A stretch of DNA of 64,000 bases from Mikania micrantha (GCA_009363875.1 CM018685.1:52711087-52775086), one strand, 5' to 3'. Positions 34,534 to 47,222 are shown, counted from the first letter of the stretch. The notes: generated from the sequence alone by a model not told the origin. Numbers and translations are program-made.

Positions 34534-36172
34534 TACGGTTTTCCAATATAAATAAAACAATTTTTTTTTAATTTTTAAATATCTATAATATAATAAGATA
34601 TTTATAATAAAATTCATTATATATCATATAATTGATTTTATATTATAAAATTGTTTTCAACTAAACAATGTGATATGTTCAACAAAATCATCATTCGATG
34701 ATTTTTGTTAAAATAAATTATATAATTATATGATGATGTAAATTAAATTTACGTAATATTTGAGTAAATGCTTTAATAATTACACCATGATATAACGTAG
34801 AAAAGCAGTTTTAAAATAAGATATAAAAATATTAGATGAACATAATTTGATGTTTTGTAATTAAAAGTTTTAATAATTACATCATAATATAATGTAGAAA
34901 AAGATTTCTAAAGAAAATATGTATAATATTAGATGAAGAGATATTAATTAATAAACAAAAAAAATATTACCTTGTTTAGATGAGAAGTTAATAGCAAAAG
35001 ATTGAGAGCATAATCTTATGGTGAAATGATATAGTATTAATAGGTGTATAGCTAACCTGTTTTTGAGTAAAAATAGGGAATTCAAGTAATTAATAATAAT
35101 ATAAATTTTGAGTAAAAATAGGTAACAACTTCAAATTTTTGAATTTAAAACTTTTGAATATTGATTTGAATACTACTAATTTTAAACTTCCCGGTCTAAT
35201 ATTTGCCTATTATTAATTGTAATTGTAATTTTTGATTATTATTAAAACTGTATGAAAATAATAATTTAATAATCTAGAAGCAAATTAAGAAATCCGTAAC
35301 CATAATTCCCAAACACGTTTTATGATTGTTTTAATCTGAACAATTTTCTTACAATAACTTATTACCTTGTTCTACAACTCTGATTATTTTTACATAAAAC
35401 AATCCGATAATCGTAACCATGCGGGGTGGTCTTCAGCTACCTCTAATCAAACAAGTTAACAACATTTGTTAAAGAAAATTTGCATTAAAAGAATAATGAC
35501 ATAAAAAAGGTATGCCAGGTTCTTCTGATATGATAAAGAAAAAATAAAGGGCATATTGAAGGTAACTAATTATAGGCAAAGAAAGTTGTATGGTGTTATT
35601 GAACCTAGCAAGTGAGCTGTATACTCATTTCAATTATAGACATTATAGAATTTATACATATCGGTATCATTTGTGATCAAGCTAAGTGGAATTTATATTT
35701 ATACCTTACTAAATCTTTTAAATTGCGTATGGTACATCTCATGGTGCAATTCTGACATTGATTTGCTATGTGTTTGAAATAAAAAACTACAAAATGCTTA
35801 TACAATTCTTTTTAATTTCACCAACTCTTTTTTAAATAAGTGCTATGGAATCGTTTGTATAAGCAATCCCCAACAATTTAAAGACAATACTGGTTGTGTT
35901 GTATGAAATTCATTAAGGAGATAAGTAGTTTGAGTAAGCAATCCCATAGACTAACCTTAAATATTGTCATGTAATTTTGTGAACAAAAGTGTTTGTGGCT
36001 CAACCAAACATGGTATATAAACATATTAAAAAAGCACTCATTTTAAACAATGACATGCAGTGCCCATCTTGCTACCTCTAATATATACGAATTATGATGG
36101 CCGATATGATCTTAGATAAGGAAAACTGTAAACAAAACTATAAGAAAAGTTGTGAATTCCGTTTAGGCATAC
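34534..36172. other. AT-rich Helitron interior
   Basis: No certain gene. Two short exon-like pieces on the minus strand begin AG|GTAGC (about 36085 and 35445) and could belong to the captured gene described at 36173-37317, but each is under 30 bp and cannot be verified. Confidence 0.3.
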
Positions 36173-37317
36173 CCTTCTTGAGAGTGACCTTAGAGTCCGC
36201 AATGCAACCTTATAAAACATTGCAGTTCGCAACTCTGTAACAACACAAACAAACATTACTTTATGATGGGTTGGGGGTACAACACAACCATATTCGTAAA
36301 ATGGATTTTACATGCCAGTATGCAACATCTTGGTTTATAACTAAATTTAAATTCGAATGCACATGATAAAGCAATTACTTTAAAATGAACAAACAAAGTA
36401 CCATTGAAAGTAAATAACCACTTCATTCTGTAAGTAGTTGGTTATGTATTATTGTGTCATATATGTATAAGTAAAAATAGAATATACACCCCTGATTCAG
36501 TTAATTAAAATTAAAACCCCATAACACTTAAATTTTCATATTAAAGTGAAGTTTGTGATGCAATATTTGTATTAAAAAGAAGAAAAATGTACCTATCCAT
36601 GCACAAGTTTGTATTGTAACAACTTTAATATGTGGGATAAAAGAAAGATAATTAATTGAGATAAAACATAATCCATTCATAAGTAAAAATATTTGAAGAT
36701 TATTTGATTTACATACTCTAAATTTGTGTAATACACGGGTCATTACAACTAATATAAATCTTCCTATTAAAGTTCAAATGTTAATGATAACCCAAATGTT
36801 GTCGTCTGTGATTTCAACAATTCACTCAAAATCTCTGCTCACAAGTTACATAGCCTATTGAAAAATCTCACTCAGATTTCAACAATTCTCTCAAATCTCA
36901 ACGTTTAGTCAAGAACAGCAAGATGAATATATACATATAAATTATGTATAATTCAGTCACATTAAAACATCATAAACATTAAAAGGTCTCAAACCACCTT
37001 GTAAATCACAGGTCAAAATCAATAACATACCCAAATAAATGAAATTGTTACCTAAATTCATGAACGACAAACACAAAACAACCAACTTGCTTTCACCATT
37101 GCTACTATCCCAAGATGCAGAAACTCCAGCTATCGATAAAAACAATTAGAAAAAATAAAAAGAAATGACGCAAGGATGAGACGATTGTAACATGCAAAAG
37201 ACAATTTAACAAAAACTATGAAAGAATCATCATCATCATCTACCACTCGAAATTACAATTGGTTATCTCAAATTTCGAAGAATAAACTTTACCTTTAAAA
37301 CTCAATGGAATCTTCAT
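36173..37317 (-). pseudogene. Candidate captured gene fragment, 3 exons
   Basis: Minus-strand exons 37317-37293, 37129-37052 and 36234-36173 are bounded by GT-AG sites and join in one open frame: MKIPLSFKAGVSASWD..., then SKLVVLCLSFMNL, then ELRTAMFYKVALRTLRSLSR. Upstream, 37330-37390 contains CCCTAACCC-rich, 5'-UTR-like sequence. I do not recognise the product. Position near the 5' end of the Helitron and intact splice sites suggest a host gene fragment picked up by the element; a chance alignment of splice sites is possible. Confidence 0.4.
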
Positions 37318-37783
37318 ATCACAACCTTTATCTTATCGTAGGAGATCGGCAACCGAGGGTTAGGGTTCCGAAAAGTCATGGAATTTGGGGAAATTTTGGG
37401 CGGAAGACGAACACATCGATATGAAGAAGGAAATGTATGCGGATGAAAGGAAGTTTGAAAAATTTGGACTTTATCTTTCTAGTCAAATTCTTTTTAGAAT
37501 ATTCCGGTTCATTAACATAAAAATAGGATATATATTAATTTTTTGTTATTTAAATTTAATAATAAAAATTAAAATTGAAGCTAAATTTAATAGGTGATTG
37601 ACATGTGTCAATTTTAATCTAAGAATTAATATGGGATTGACACATGTCAATATGAATGTGAGGATTGATGTAGTGATGACAAGTAAGCAAAAAATTTTTG
37701 CTTTATTATAAAGTATAGATGTATATAGATATATCTATGTGTATACACATATATCTATATTTATAGATACGCGCGTGCACATA

Positions 37784-37957
37784 CGGTCCGATCCGGTTTT
37801 TATGAAAACCGTAAACCAAACAGTTTATCACGGTTTTAAACTTTTGAAACAATAGAGTAATAGACCAAATATTTGAAAAAATATAACAGCCATGAAACCA
37901 AACCAATAAACGGTTTGGTGGTTTCGCGGTTTAGAACCTGAACTTGAATAACCCTGT
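37784..37957. repeat. AACCG-rich hAT-like remnant
   Basis: GGTTTTTATGAAAACCGTAA, ACGGTTTTAAAC, CCAAACCAATAAACGG and a degenerate right end TTGAATAACCCTGTG. Related to the elements at 13813 and 27559. No TSD found. Confidence 0.4.
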
Positions 37958-38280
37958 GCCTAACGGATCATATAAAACTAAACTGGCGGCACCCAAACAA
38001 AGATTATAACCGAATCCGTTAACATCAAAAATCCTGCAATCTACGAATGACTTTTCAACGGTCGTCGTATTCTCGGAATGGAATTGAAGAAGATGACGAT
38101 TCGCAGACGCGTTTTCTTCTCTACTTCTCCGTCAATTACAAGTCAACCATCAATCTTCGATTCTATTTCTTCCCCATTTCATTCTCTAACACCCCGATCG
38201 TCAATCGTTTCACGAAGAACAGGGTTCGGTGTTTTCGAATATAGCCTCCGACCCGAAAGATTGAGCTTTGTTTCCGCAAA

Positions 38281-41200
38281 ATGAGATTTGGGTGGTTGAT
38301 CATCATCTCAGTTTTGATCGTCCTGCCGCTAGAATCATATGCGTTCTCCCCCCTTTTTTCTATCAGACACTTCAATGAACAAACCCATGTACAATTTCTG
38401 AAACTCTTTTTATGTATGCTGATTTCAATCCAATATAAATGCGGATTAATATGGTTTTCATGTTCAATTTTGATATGATATTTAGTTATATAGTGTTTAA
38501 GTTTATTGAGTATGTTATTTTTTCAGGTGTCTTCTTCGCCTAGCCCTTCATATGGGGTTGAATTAGCTTCTGGTGGATCAAATTTCCAGCAATCCTGCAG
38601 TGGGTCGTCTAGAAATTGCCAGACGAAGAACATAACCGCCTGCTTGACTTATTCTCAAAGTGGTAAAAATCTTTTACCCTGTTGAGTTTTGAACCTTCTT
38701 GATGATGTATTTGAATCTCTATAAAAGAACCATGATGCTGCATAGTGTAGAAAATGTTAACTTTTAGTGGCAGATGAGGTTTGAATGATTAGGGCAAATC
38801 TTTTGATGTCATAATCTTGAATCATGTTGATTTAATGGTTGTATAAAACTGAAGGATATGGTGTTTCAGATGGTATGAAATCATAACATTTATGTGCTAA
38901 ATGTCACAGGACAAATTTCATGTTTTTCGCCTATTTCTCATCTAATCTTAGTTTTATTTAGATGACATGTTATGTTGTGTATGGCTATAGCCTATAGGTT
39001 GATTTCTCAAGTCATTTAAAGGTAAACATGTCGATTTATTTCCAACAAACAAGCATGCAAACATTTAAAAACTTGGCTAAACTGAATGGGCTTAAGGTTG
39101 CACACTTGCAGGAAGTGTATTTACATGATTTTAAACCATTCAATTGATTGTTTTTAATATAATTAGATTATAACTACAATAATTTTGTTTTTGTAATCAT
39201 ATTGTATGCATTAGATGATTACACTTTACAAAGTAAAATAAAAATGTTGTCATGTCAACCCTATGTATAAATGTATAGTATGAAACTACTCTACCCACCA
39301 TCACATAGCACACCCGACCTGCTTGTTTTGTCACCTCTACATGTGGCGTGTTGCTCAGTTCTTTCATTGATTTTGAGATAACGCAATGCTAGCAATTCTT
39401 GTTCCTAATTTGTATAAATTGGTGAAGTGTGATATCAATTTTTAAATCTTTAAATCCTTTTTGTCATGTAACAGGGGAAAACATTAACTTTCAGCATAAA
39501 AATAGGTCATGTCGGGCATGCAACCTTTTGTCTTCTCTTTTCTTGAATTTTATGAAATAGTCTTATATTTAAAATAAAACTATAGAAAGTTTATGCATCC
39601 GATTACACTTAATGACTTATTCATTTTTCAAACTCTTTGACGTATGTTTTTTTTCTTTGTTAGATTTGACCCATTAGAGGCAAAGTAAAACCAAATAGAG
39701 CTAGATGCTAATTGTAGTGTTGCAACTTGCAAGTCTCATACATTTTGCTAAAATTTTATCTATAGGCTGGGCCGTTTGGCATATAATCTATTCTGGTAAA
39801 TTGGTAACTCTAGTCACATTATTTTTTATATCTTGTGCTTTTATGTGGGACACATCCTGTAGGCTGTAGCAATCATGAAGATAACACACTGATGTTCAAG
39901 TAATATAAAGAATTTATTTATTTATTTATTTTGCAAAATATAAAGGGAAATATGCTAAGTTTACAACATTTGGAAATTGTCTCTCATCTCCCATCTAGTT
40001 TGTTTACTTTACTAACAAAGTAATTGTCATTTTCATGTTGAAGAAACATGCCTCTTTGTACATAACAATGGTGAAAACACTCTGCATGTGAAAATTGTGA
40101 TCCTTCCTGCTAGGAATACAATAAAGGAAGTAAATATAACAAGCCACCAAACAAAGAAGGTACCTTTTTTGTTCACTTGCTTAGAATTTCATGATTAATG
40201 ATTTTAAATTACACATTTTTAATTGTATTTATGTTCTTTCTATTGGTATTTGGATGTGCATTTTCCAATTGATTATTATGATATTTTGATGCACTTGTTA
40301 AGCTGAGGATAATTTGTTTTTCACTTATATCAGAGGTGGCCAAATGGACTATTTTTGGTTTAGATTATAATTAAAATTTAGATTTAGAGTAAATTAAAAA
40401 AAGTTAGGCTCGTTTGCAGTGCTCGCATGTAATATATACGGGTCAGCCCTCGATGGGCGAAAGTAAAGTTGCACTAATTTTTACATTATTTTACTTATTT
40501 TTTGTTAAGTTAACGTTAAAAATTGGGTTGGTCGGTTAATCAGACGTCATGAGCCGAATGTCTCACTGGAAGCAGCCTCTCTATTTTTACGAAGTAGAGG
40601 TAAGGCTGTCTACATCTTACCCTCCTCATACCCTATTTTAGCTTTGTTAATGATGGGAAATACTGAGTATGATGATGATGATTATAATTCAAATTAATTA
40701 ATATATCAACTGTGATTACCAAAATATTGATCCAAATTGTCACATCTAAATTCTCTATCTCAATGCTAAATTTTCCTACAACTACTACCTTGGTTATCAA
40801 ATCTTATTATTTTGACCCTAAAGAATTATAAATCAGTTCAAAATTTGTTTACCTATCACCCAAAGTTGACTATATACTTGTTTGGCCTTATGCTTGTACA
40901 GGTCAATATTTCCTCAGATGTTGACTTAAGTTCTGCAATAGCGTTGACCACTAGCGATGGTGACTGCATAATAACCTCAGCTGCAGCTCCACCACCAGAA
41001 AACCACTATCATAAACACTCTTCTTATGAGACTTACATAACTCCAATCAATGGTGCATACCTAGTTTTCCTACTATTAGTTGTAGGAGGAATTTTGATTT
41101 TTTACAAATTAATGACCCGGGGCAGACACCTTGAAGGGATTCAATACCATGAACTTGAAATGGGAAATTCAGCGGCCGAGAACATGGAAAAAAATGAAAC

Positions 41201-41351
41201 AGAAAACTGGGATGAAGATTGGAATGATGATTGGGATGATGAAAAACCTATCAAATCTAGTACTGATGATCATGTATTAGTCAAGCAAGCAAATGATATT
41301 CCCACAAAATTGCCCAATTCTAATGGAAGGAGAAAGGAATGTGTTGATTAG
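38281..41351 (+). CDS. Type I membrane protein, DUF7356-like, 4 exons, 269 aa
   Basis: Plant-specific single-pass membrane protein of unknown function. Exons 38281-38388, 38527-38662, 40044-40159, 40902-41351, GT-AG introns in phases 0, 1, 0. Residues 1 to about 21 are a signal peptide (MRFGWLIIISVLIVLPLESY). The lumenal or extracellular part has paired cysteines (QQSCSGSSRNCQTKNITACL, ETCLFVHNNGENTLHVKIVI) and N-glycosylation sequons (NIT). A transmembrane helix lies at about 173-192 (AYLVFLLLVVGGILIFYKLM). The cytosolic tail contains IQYHELEMG and a WDEDWNDDWDDE run. The ELEM plus WDDxWDDD tail is what I recall of DUF7356 proteins. The start was chosen because it gives a signal peptide and a 5' UTR lies directly upstream. 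Intron 3 carries a composite SINE. Confidence 0.85.
40389..40679 (+). mobile_element. Composite SINE with Au/Angio-type 3' end, DUF7356 gene intron 3
   Basis: The 3' half has AAGCAGCCTCTCTATTTTTA, GTAAGGCTGTCTACATCTTA and CTGAGTATGATGATGATG, recognisable as a diverged Au-type SINE end. The 5' module (GGGCGAAAGTAAAGTTGCAC and a TTACATTATTTTACTTATTT region) is shared with 3409-3667. The TSD GATTATAATTAAAATT (40373-40388) recurs at 40680-40695 with one mismatch. In sense with the host gene. Confidence 0.7.
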
Positions 41352-41544
41352 AAGTTTTCAAGTAGAATTGCCAAAAATGAAGGTAAAGTTCACATTTTTG
41401 TAGGATATATTTAGAAAGATCATTAAACAAGTTAAGATTTTGTAATTCTTTATCAATTTTAAAGAGGTTGTATGGTAGATGTCATAGGATTTGGTATAAA
41501 GAAGTTATAATTCTTGCAAAAGATGTAAAAGAGAATGCTTTGAA

Positions 41545-41770
41545 AATTGGACCGGCCGGTCGGACCGGTTGAACCGGCATCCGGTGGATGACAGTCCGGT
41601 TAGGGGGTTATGGGCCGTTTTGGGCGAACCGACTGGTTGAACCGGCGAACTGGTTGTCAAACTGTTTTTTTTTCTAATTTTTTATAAAATGTTTATAAAA
41701 TCATCCGGTTCTTAAATCCGGTCGGACCTCTGACCGGTAAGGAGACCGGTTCGGCGTCCAGTTTGATTCT
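41545..41770. repeat. ACCGGTT-rich repeat, hAT-like remnant
   Basis: Dense ACCGGTT/AACCGG words on both strands around a T-rich centre (GACCGGCCGGTCGGACCGGT on the left, GGAGACCGGTTCGGCGTCC on the right). It lies just downstream of the membrane-protein gene. Ends not resolved. Confidence 0.45.
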
Positions 41771-41824
41771 GAAAACATTGAAAATAGATACAAACTACTG
41801 TTGCAACTTGTGTTATGTTGTGGG

Positions 41825-42128
41825 TAGGGGGTGTTCAAAATATCCGAAACTCGAAAAAATTCGAAATCCGAATCGTATCCGAAACCCGAAAAACCGTATC
41901 CGAAATCTATTTCGGGTTTTTCGGGTTGGATAATATGATTTTAGATTCAGGTCGGGTTTCGGATATGCAAATAATGGTTTTTTCGGGTCGGATATCCAAA
42001 AAACCCGGAAAAAAACAGGGTTATTCGGACGAACGAATTCGAGTTTTTTGGGTCGGATAATATATTTTGAATTTCGGATCAGGTTTCGGATAGACCAAAA
42101 AAATTTTCCAACCCGATGAACACCCCTA
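41825..42128. mobile_element. hAT-type MITE (TAGGGGTGTTCA family)
   Basis: Ends TAGGGGGTGTTCA and TGAACACCCCTA. The 8-bp TSD is GTTGTGGG (41817-41824) versus ATTGTGGG (42129-42136), one mismatch. Interior rich in CGGGTTTTTCGGGT and CCGAAACCCG, as in 5840-6108. The two open frames across it are mirror-image artefacts of the palindromic content. Confidence 0.82.
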
Positions 42129-42393
42129 ATTGTGGGGATGCGTTTCAATAGGTTGTTGCACCAGACATTGAGAAACTCTATACCACAAGTTGTAACACGT
42201 AGATCCATGTAATATATTGTTGAAATAGTGTTCATGCCTAATAAATCTAATTCATAGCATGTCTGTTTGTAAGATATGATTGATTATTATACTAAAAGTA
42301 TTCATATTATTCAACTTTGTTCTTTCAAGTCATAATTAATATGCGAAAAGATATATTTCGTAACTGTTATAAAGCTATTATTGGTAATAAATT

Positions 42394-43287
42394 CAGGGCC
42401 GGCCATGGGGAGGGGCGGGGTGGGCGACCGCCCCGGGCCCGACAGTTTAGGGGGCCCGAAATTTTTAAAAAAATATATATATTATATATACATAAAATTT
42501 ATATGATAAATATATTACATCAATGTTTAAAAGAGTGCATGAGCGGTCGAAGAAGGGGCAAACTCGACCTCTGTTCCGGGCCCAATTTTTTTAGAAGACA
42601 AAATTTTGATATATATGTATATATAGAGAATCGGTTAATGGTTTATTCGGTTCAGTTTAATTGGTTTTCAATTTTTTTCCGTATCAAAAAACTGAACCAA
42701 ATTTGAGAGTCGGTTCAGTTTCGGTTAAAACCGAACAAACCGATTAAAAATCAAACAAACCGGCTAAAATAAAAATAAACCGATCTAAATAAACCGATTA
42801 AAAACCAAATAAACCGGTTAAAAACCGAAAAAACCGATCTGAATAAACCAAATTCAATCTCATATATTATTAATAAAATAACAAATTTAAATCTGAATTC
42901 GTTATAATTGGTTAACCAAACAAACCGAATTAAAAAAAAAATTGGAACGATAACTGAACAAAAAAATTAAAATTTGGATACGGTTAGAAACAGAAGCGAA
43001 AACCGAATTTGGAATTCAGAGTGAGAAACCAAAACGAAAACCGAATTCAAACTTTGGTTCGGTTTATCAGTTACCAACATGGTTCGGTTTTTCAGTTACG
43101 AATACTGTTCGTTATTCGGTTTTCTTGAACACCTCTAATTTAGTATTTGTATTCGCTAGAGGGTCTTTTTTTTCTAGTTTGTCTTGATTACCTTAATTCT
43201 TAGGGTCGTGGTCGTCTCTAAAAGGGCCCATTTTTTTTTTCTCGCCCCAGGCCCCAAAATATTTTTTGATTCTCAGGGCCGGCTCTG
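42394..43287. mobile_element. hAT-type element, 894 bp, with an insertion inside
   Basis: Terminal repeats CAGGGCCGGCC and, as complement of the right end, CAGAGCCGGCCC. A perfect 8-bp TSD, AATAAATT, lies at 42386-42393 and 43288-43295. GC-rich shoulders (CGACCGCCCCGGGCCCGAC; GGGCCCA..CGCCCCAGGCCCC) enclose an AACCG-rich insert at about 42630-43139 that looks like a second element. No transposase frame. Confidence 0.85.
42630..43139. repeat. AACCG-rich element nested in the hAT element
   Basis: Many AAACCGA, AACCGATTAAAAA and TTCGGTTT words; the right end TTCTTGAACACCTCTA carries the terminal TGAACACCnCTA signature of the GGTGTTCA family. The left end is unclear. Confidence 0.5.
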
Positions 43288-43295
43288 AATAAATT

Positions 43296-46200
43296 ACATT
43301 TGTTTTAAATAAAGTTATTTAAAGTGTTTGTAAATTAAAACTTATTATTAAAATATACATGTTCATCATATATGTAAATTTATCGTTCTGACATGATACT
43401 CAAAAATATATTGTAATGCCTAAAAGCATAGATTGATTGCACAGGCACACGTGACAATCTGTTAATAAAAGATAAATTTAAAATATGAAAACATCCGACA
43501 AATTGTAAGCAAAGCCGTAACAAAAATAAAAAACAAAGTAAGGGCGTCAACCCACTTCTTAATAGTTAATACTTAATAGTACAAGCTCACTTTCAAGCGG
43601 TCAACATTCAAGCATAAGCCGTAAAAAAAGAAAGTAGGTAAAAGTCAAAGAGGTGCCGTTCGATACAACATGTTTACAGGCTTCATTATGTGCATTACGA
43701 CGGTAACATTAATATGGTTAAGTATATTGCAATAATTTAGTTATAGAAATTGAAACATAAATAAAAGAAAATTATACAACATTACCAATGCTCTTTAAGT
43801 TGGTATCATCTCATTTCTCATGTTACCCACAAGTTATGTAAGGTTATATAACCCATGATTATTTTTCTTCTTATAAATTAATGAATGAATACTATTAAAT
43901 AAAAATCAGATTATATATATTGTAGATGATAAATTCTAAGCTTTTAGAAACTTAAAGGTATTAAAGTGATATTTTATAGAATCAAAAGGTTAGTTTTGAA
44001 ACATTTAGAAAGTTAAGGGTAAAATGAGTTTTTATAGATTGGTTGTAGGAAGGAGGATCTATGAAGAAACTGTTTTACATGTAATGAAAATATGAAATAA
44101 AATTTGTCCTCCCAATAACAAAGCAACCTAGATTCCACTGAAAAAAGTGAAAATAAAAAGAATGGTATCTATAATTGTCTTTCAAGAAAAGTAAAAGAAG
44201 GTTTCATGTTTCTTACTTGGGACCCTTTTTCATTACATTCACTTTTGTATTATTTACAGTTTTGCTTTTATTCATTCCAAAAAAATCCTTTCGCATATTT
44301 TGTACTTATATAAGACTCTTTCCATCATCATCATCTAAACACACGTTTCATCATCTTATTTATTATCACAAGATGATGATAGAAGAAGTGTTTACGAGCC
44401 GAGCCAAACTAAGCTAGGGGAAAGCTCGAACTCGACTTAGATTTAAACCAAGCATGCCTCGGATCAGCTCGGATTGTAAACCGAGCATGAAATCTTGGTT
44501 CGGACTCACTAGGAATTTTTTCAGTGGGTTCACCATTTTCCGACGTTTTAATTAAATATAATTGTACATAAAAATTTTTGGGTCGAGTTGACGGTTCGGG
44601 TCTTGTAATGTTCTTCACGTAATAACAGTGCGATATATTAAGTCAATGATTAAAATTACAAAATATCATCATTAAAGAGTTCGAATGCACATAGTGCATT
44701 TTCGTTTAAAATTTCTGAGCTTCAAACCAAGCGGGAGTCAAGGGGATCACGCACCCTTGCGGGGTCCAAGGTGTTGTCCTACTGGCCATTCAGTAGCCAT
44801 GGGTCAAGGGGGCAACGCCCCGAAACCTAAACGAAATATGCTAAATTTGTATGACCAAAATTAACTTGATCCGAGGATTTAACCACTACTAACTACCATT
44901 TTGTTTGCTAAGTTTATATGACCGAAAAGTGATTTTAACACGATCATATAGAAATCTAATCATTGATTATCGAGATTTCTTTAATAAAGATCACTTGCCT
45001 CAATCAAGTTGACAAATTGCTATGAAAATTACATTAAGAATTCACTCTTAAAAATGTTAATGGTTTCACCTCAGGATTCGCCTCTAAAATATTAATGGGT
45101 TCATTCTATTGTTTAACTCTTTCGATTTTTTTTCCTACTAACGAGTCGAAGCACGGTGGGTTCCCGTGAACCCACCCCCTCTACCTACATCCGCCCATGC
45201 TCGTGCTCGGCTCGTTTTTACGTAATTTAGATTTTAGATGTAAGTTTATGATTTGGGAGCACTAGATCATATTTTCTTTTATTTTTTTTATTTAACATAA
45301 TTAGAAATATGACACCAAAATATCGTTTTTATTAAAAGTAACCCTGTATATATTTATATTTTGGTATAACATGTTGTACAAACGCGCCTACGAGCCGAGC
45401 CGAGCCGAGCCGAGCCAGCCTTGGCTTGGACTCGGCTCTGTTACAAAACGAGACGACTCGGTTCGGCTCATTTACAAACAAGCTTTATGCCGCTTTTTTC
45501 AAACTAGCTATGAGCCAAATCCAAGTTTCGAGCTTTTTGGACAACCTTATGAGTGTTACATGAGTACACTTTTATTATATTTTTAAGAAAAACAAATCAT
45601 ATATATTTTCATAGGGTAATAAATTCTTTCAATTTTTGGATCTAATTGTCTAAAATGTGTCTGACACGTAAAATGAAAGAAAGGGGAGCAGGAAGAAAAA
45701 TAAGCATTAATAAATATATTTGGTTAAAAAATTGATGTTTGTCATGCTTATTAAAATGGGTCATACTAATTTAGTTCTGTCATGTAGTCATCAGGTGCCT
45801 CAACTCCCAACTAGTAGAACTCTAGAAGTAAAAGCACTTTTGAAATACATGTTGAAAGTTGTTAAGTTGTAACACCCCCAAATGATGTATAGAAGTAGCA
45901 AAAACTCATGTGGTAGAACACAAATTAAGTAGATTTGATGTTTAAACATTAAGCCTATCGAATTAGTCATTCATTTTTATGCATTTATATAATTATTCGC
46001 TCCATGATCATGGCGGCAATATGCAATTTTCTCCATTGTAAATGTGTAAATGGTAAGTTGGACACCAGATTTGGTCATTAGGCACCTTTTATTCGTCTCA
46101 AACAGTCTTATACTTAAATCACTATCAGATGTAACAACGTGCAGTCTGTATATGTTAAATAAGTGGTGCATATATATAATGTAAATGAATATATGTATCG

Positions 46201-46793
46201 TATATACACCACTTATATGACATGCACATAGTGTAGTTGTCACATCAAACTTATGTCTCAAATTTCTTTTCAACTAGTAGAGATATACAACAATAAGCAT
46301 CAGGATTGAAAGTTACAGGTTAGAAATACTGAACATAACCATAATCTAACTTAACATCTGAATGAGTATCCATTTATAAAGAGACTATATCAAAATGAAT
46401 GCAGTTTGGTGGAGCAGATGACAAAAACACATGTTGCCACGTAACATATTGTCAACCACAAGGAAGCGGAACCTTCACAATATGTCCGTTGTAAGAGACA
46501 TATACAATGTCAAACATAAAATAAAAATAAAAAGTTCGTCGTAAGAGACATATACAATGTCAAACATAAAACAAAAATAAAAAGAAAACCAATGAAACTC
46601 TAATGAAGCATCTGCAAAAACCTGTTACATTCCAAATAAGTTTATTACACTAGACCAAATCACATCACAAATACCTTGAGATCATTGTGCAGTTGCATTC
46701 ACATCTACTTACCCTGCCCTCCAATTTGCAGAGGTGTGTGCTATAGTTGATATAGTTGTGGAGCTGAAGCCAATGGTAATTTTTGTTGGATCG
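43296..46793. other. Spacer with GCCGA-type repeat fragments
   Basis: No gene recognised. Contents: GAGCTCG/CCGAGC-rich fragments at 44395-44485 and 45185-45560, including a GAGCC(GAGCC)n run at about 45391-45417; a possible LTR-edge scrap TGTAACACCCCC at about 45869; a 51-bp tandem duplication (GTAAGAGACATATACAATGT) at about 46490-46595; and an exon-like + strand stretch (about 46731-46784) between CCAATTTGCAG and GTAATTTT, not recognised. Confidence 0.35.
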
Positions 46794-47217
46794 ATTCCTT
46801 CGTTTCAGATTTAGAGATGGATACGAAAACAATAATGAAATAGAGATTAGATGAAACCTATGAATCCAGTGAATGCGTTGTTGATTCCAGACATGATTAC
46901 TTAAGATGACGATCCGCACAGGTTCCCGTTTAGGGTGTACGGTGAAGATGGAGATGAGATGAGAGGGAGTTCAGTTATGGGTTCACGAATTCTCTAATCG
47001 TTAGGAGAATTCGATTACGATGTTGGTGTAAAAGTAAGTAACCTTGATTATGAGCCAATTAGCCTCTATTTATATACACCCAAGGGGAAACTCTAATTAG
47101 GATAGTAAGGGTAATTACGTCCATCATATAATTACCTATCTTAATGTGTATTTAATTAATTGATCAATTAGATAAATAATCATGAGGGCCATATATTAAA
47201 TATAATTTATTCTAACA
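46794..47217. mobile_element. Solo LTR, 424 bp (same family as 27607-28014)
   Basis: Begins TGTTGGATCGATTCC and ends TTATTCTAACA, with a perfect 5-bp TSD, ATTTT, at 46789-46793 and 47218-47222. On the minus strand a TATATAAATAGAGG box is visible, so transcription would run leftwards. Several stretches over 20 bp are shared with the other copy. No primer site or coding region nearby. Confidence 0.87.
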
Positions 47218-47222
47218 ATTTT

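Larger units (their letters stand above)
28323..37719 (-). mobile_element. Helitron, about 9.4 kb, decayed and invaded
   Basis: The 5' end on the minus strand is TCTATACTTTATAATAAAG (37719), preceded by A. The 3' end is an imperfect hairpin CTCGTG-TAACA-CATGAG followed by TTTTTAACCTAG (28323), then T. A|T insertion and these ends are Helitron features. Inside, all on the minus strand, are possible captured exons (36173-37317), an RPA-like exon (32744-32490) and the C-terminal part of a PIF1 helicase (32459-28443). Later insertions are a solo LTR and a MULE-type element. No HUH Rep domain was found. Both ends belonging to one element is an inference from the helicase lying between them. Confidence 0.65.

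Noticed and set aside
36700..36745. Helitron-like 3' end on the minus strand (GTGTATTACAC palindrome)
   Set aside because: The palindrome is followed by AAATTTAG, not a CTRR end, and has no GC hairpin.
41813..42235. 140-codon minus-strand ORF
   Set aside because: Lies across a hAT MITE with CCGAAACCCG repeats; a mirror ORF exists on the other strand.
45371..45586. 71-codon ORF with EPSRAEPS repeats
   Set aside because: Follows from the GAGCC repeat and neighbouring AGCCGAG sequence.
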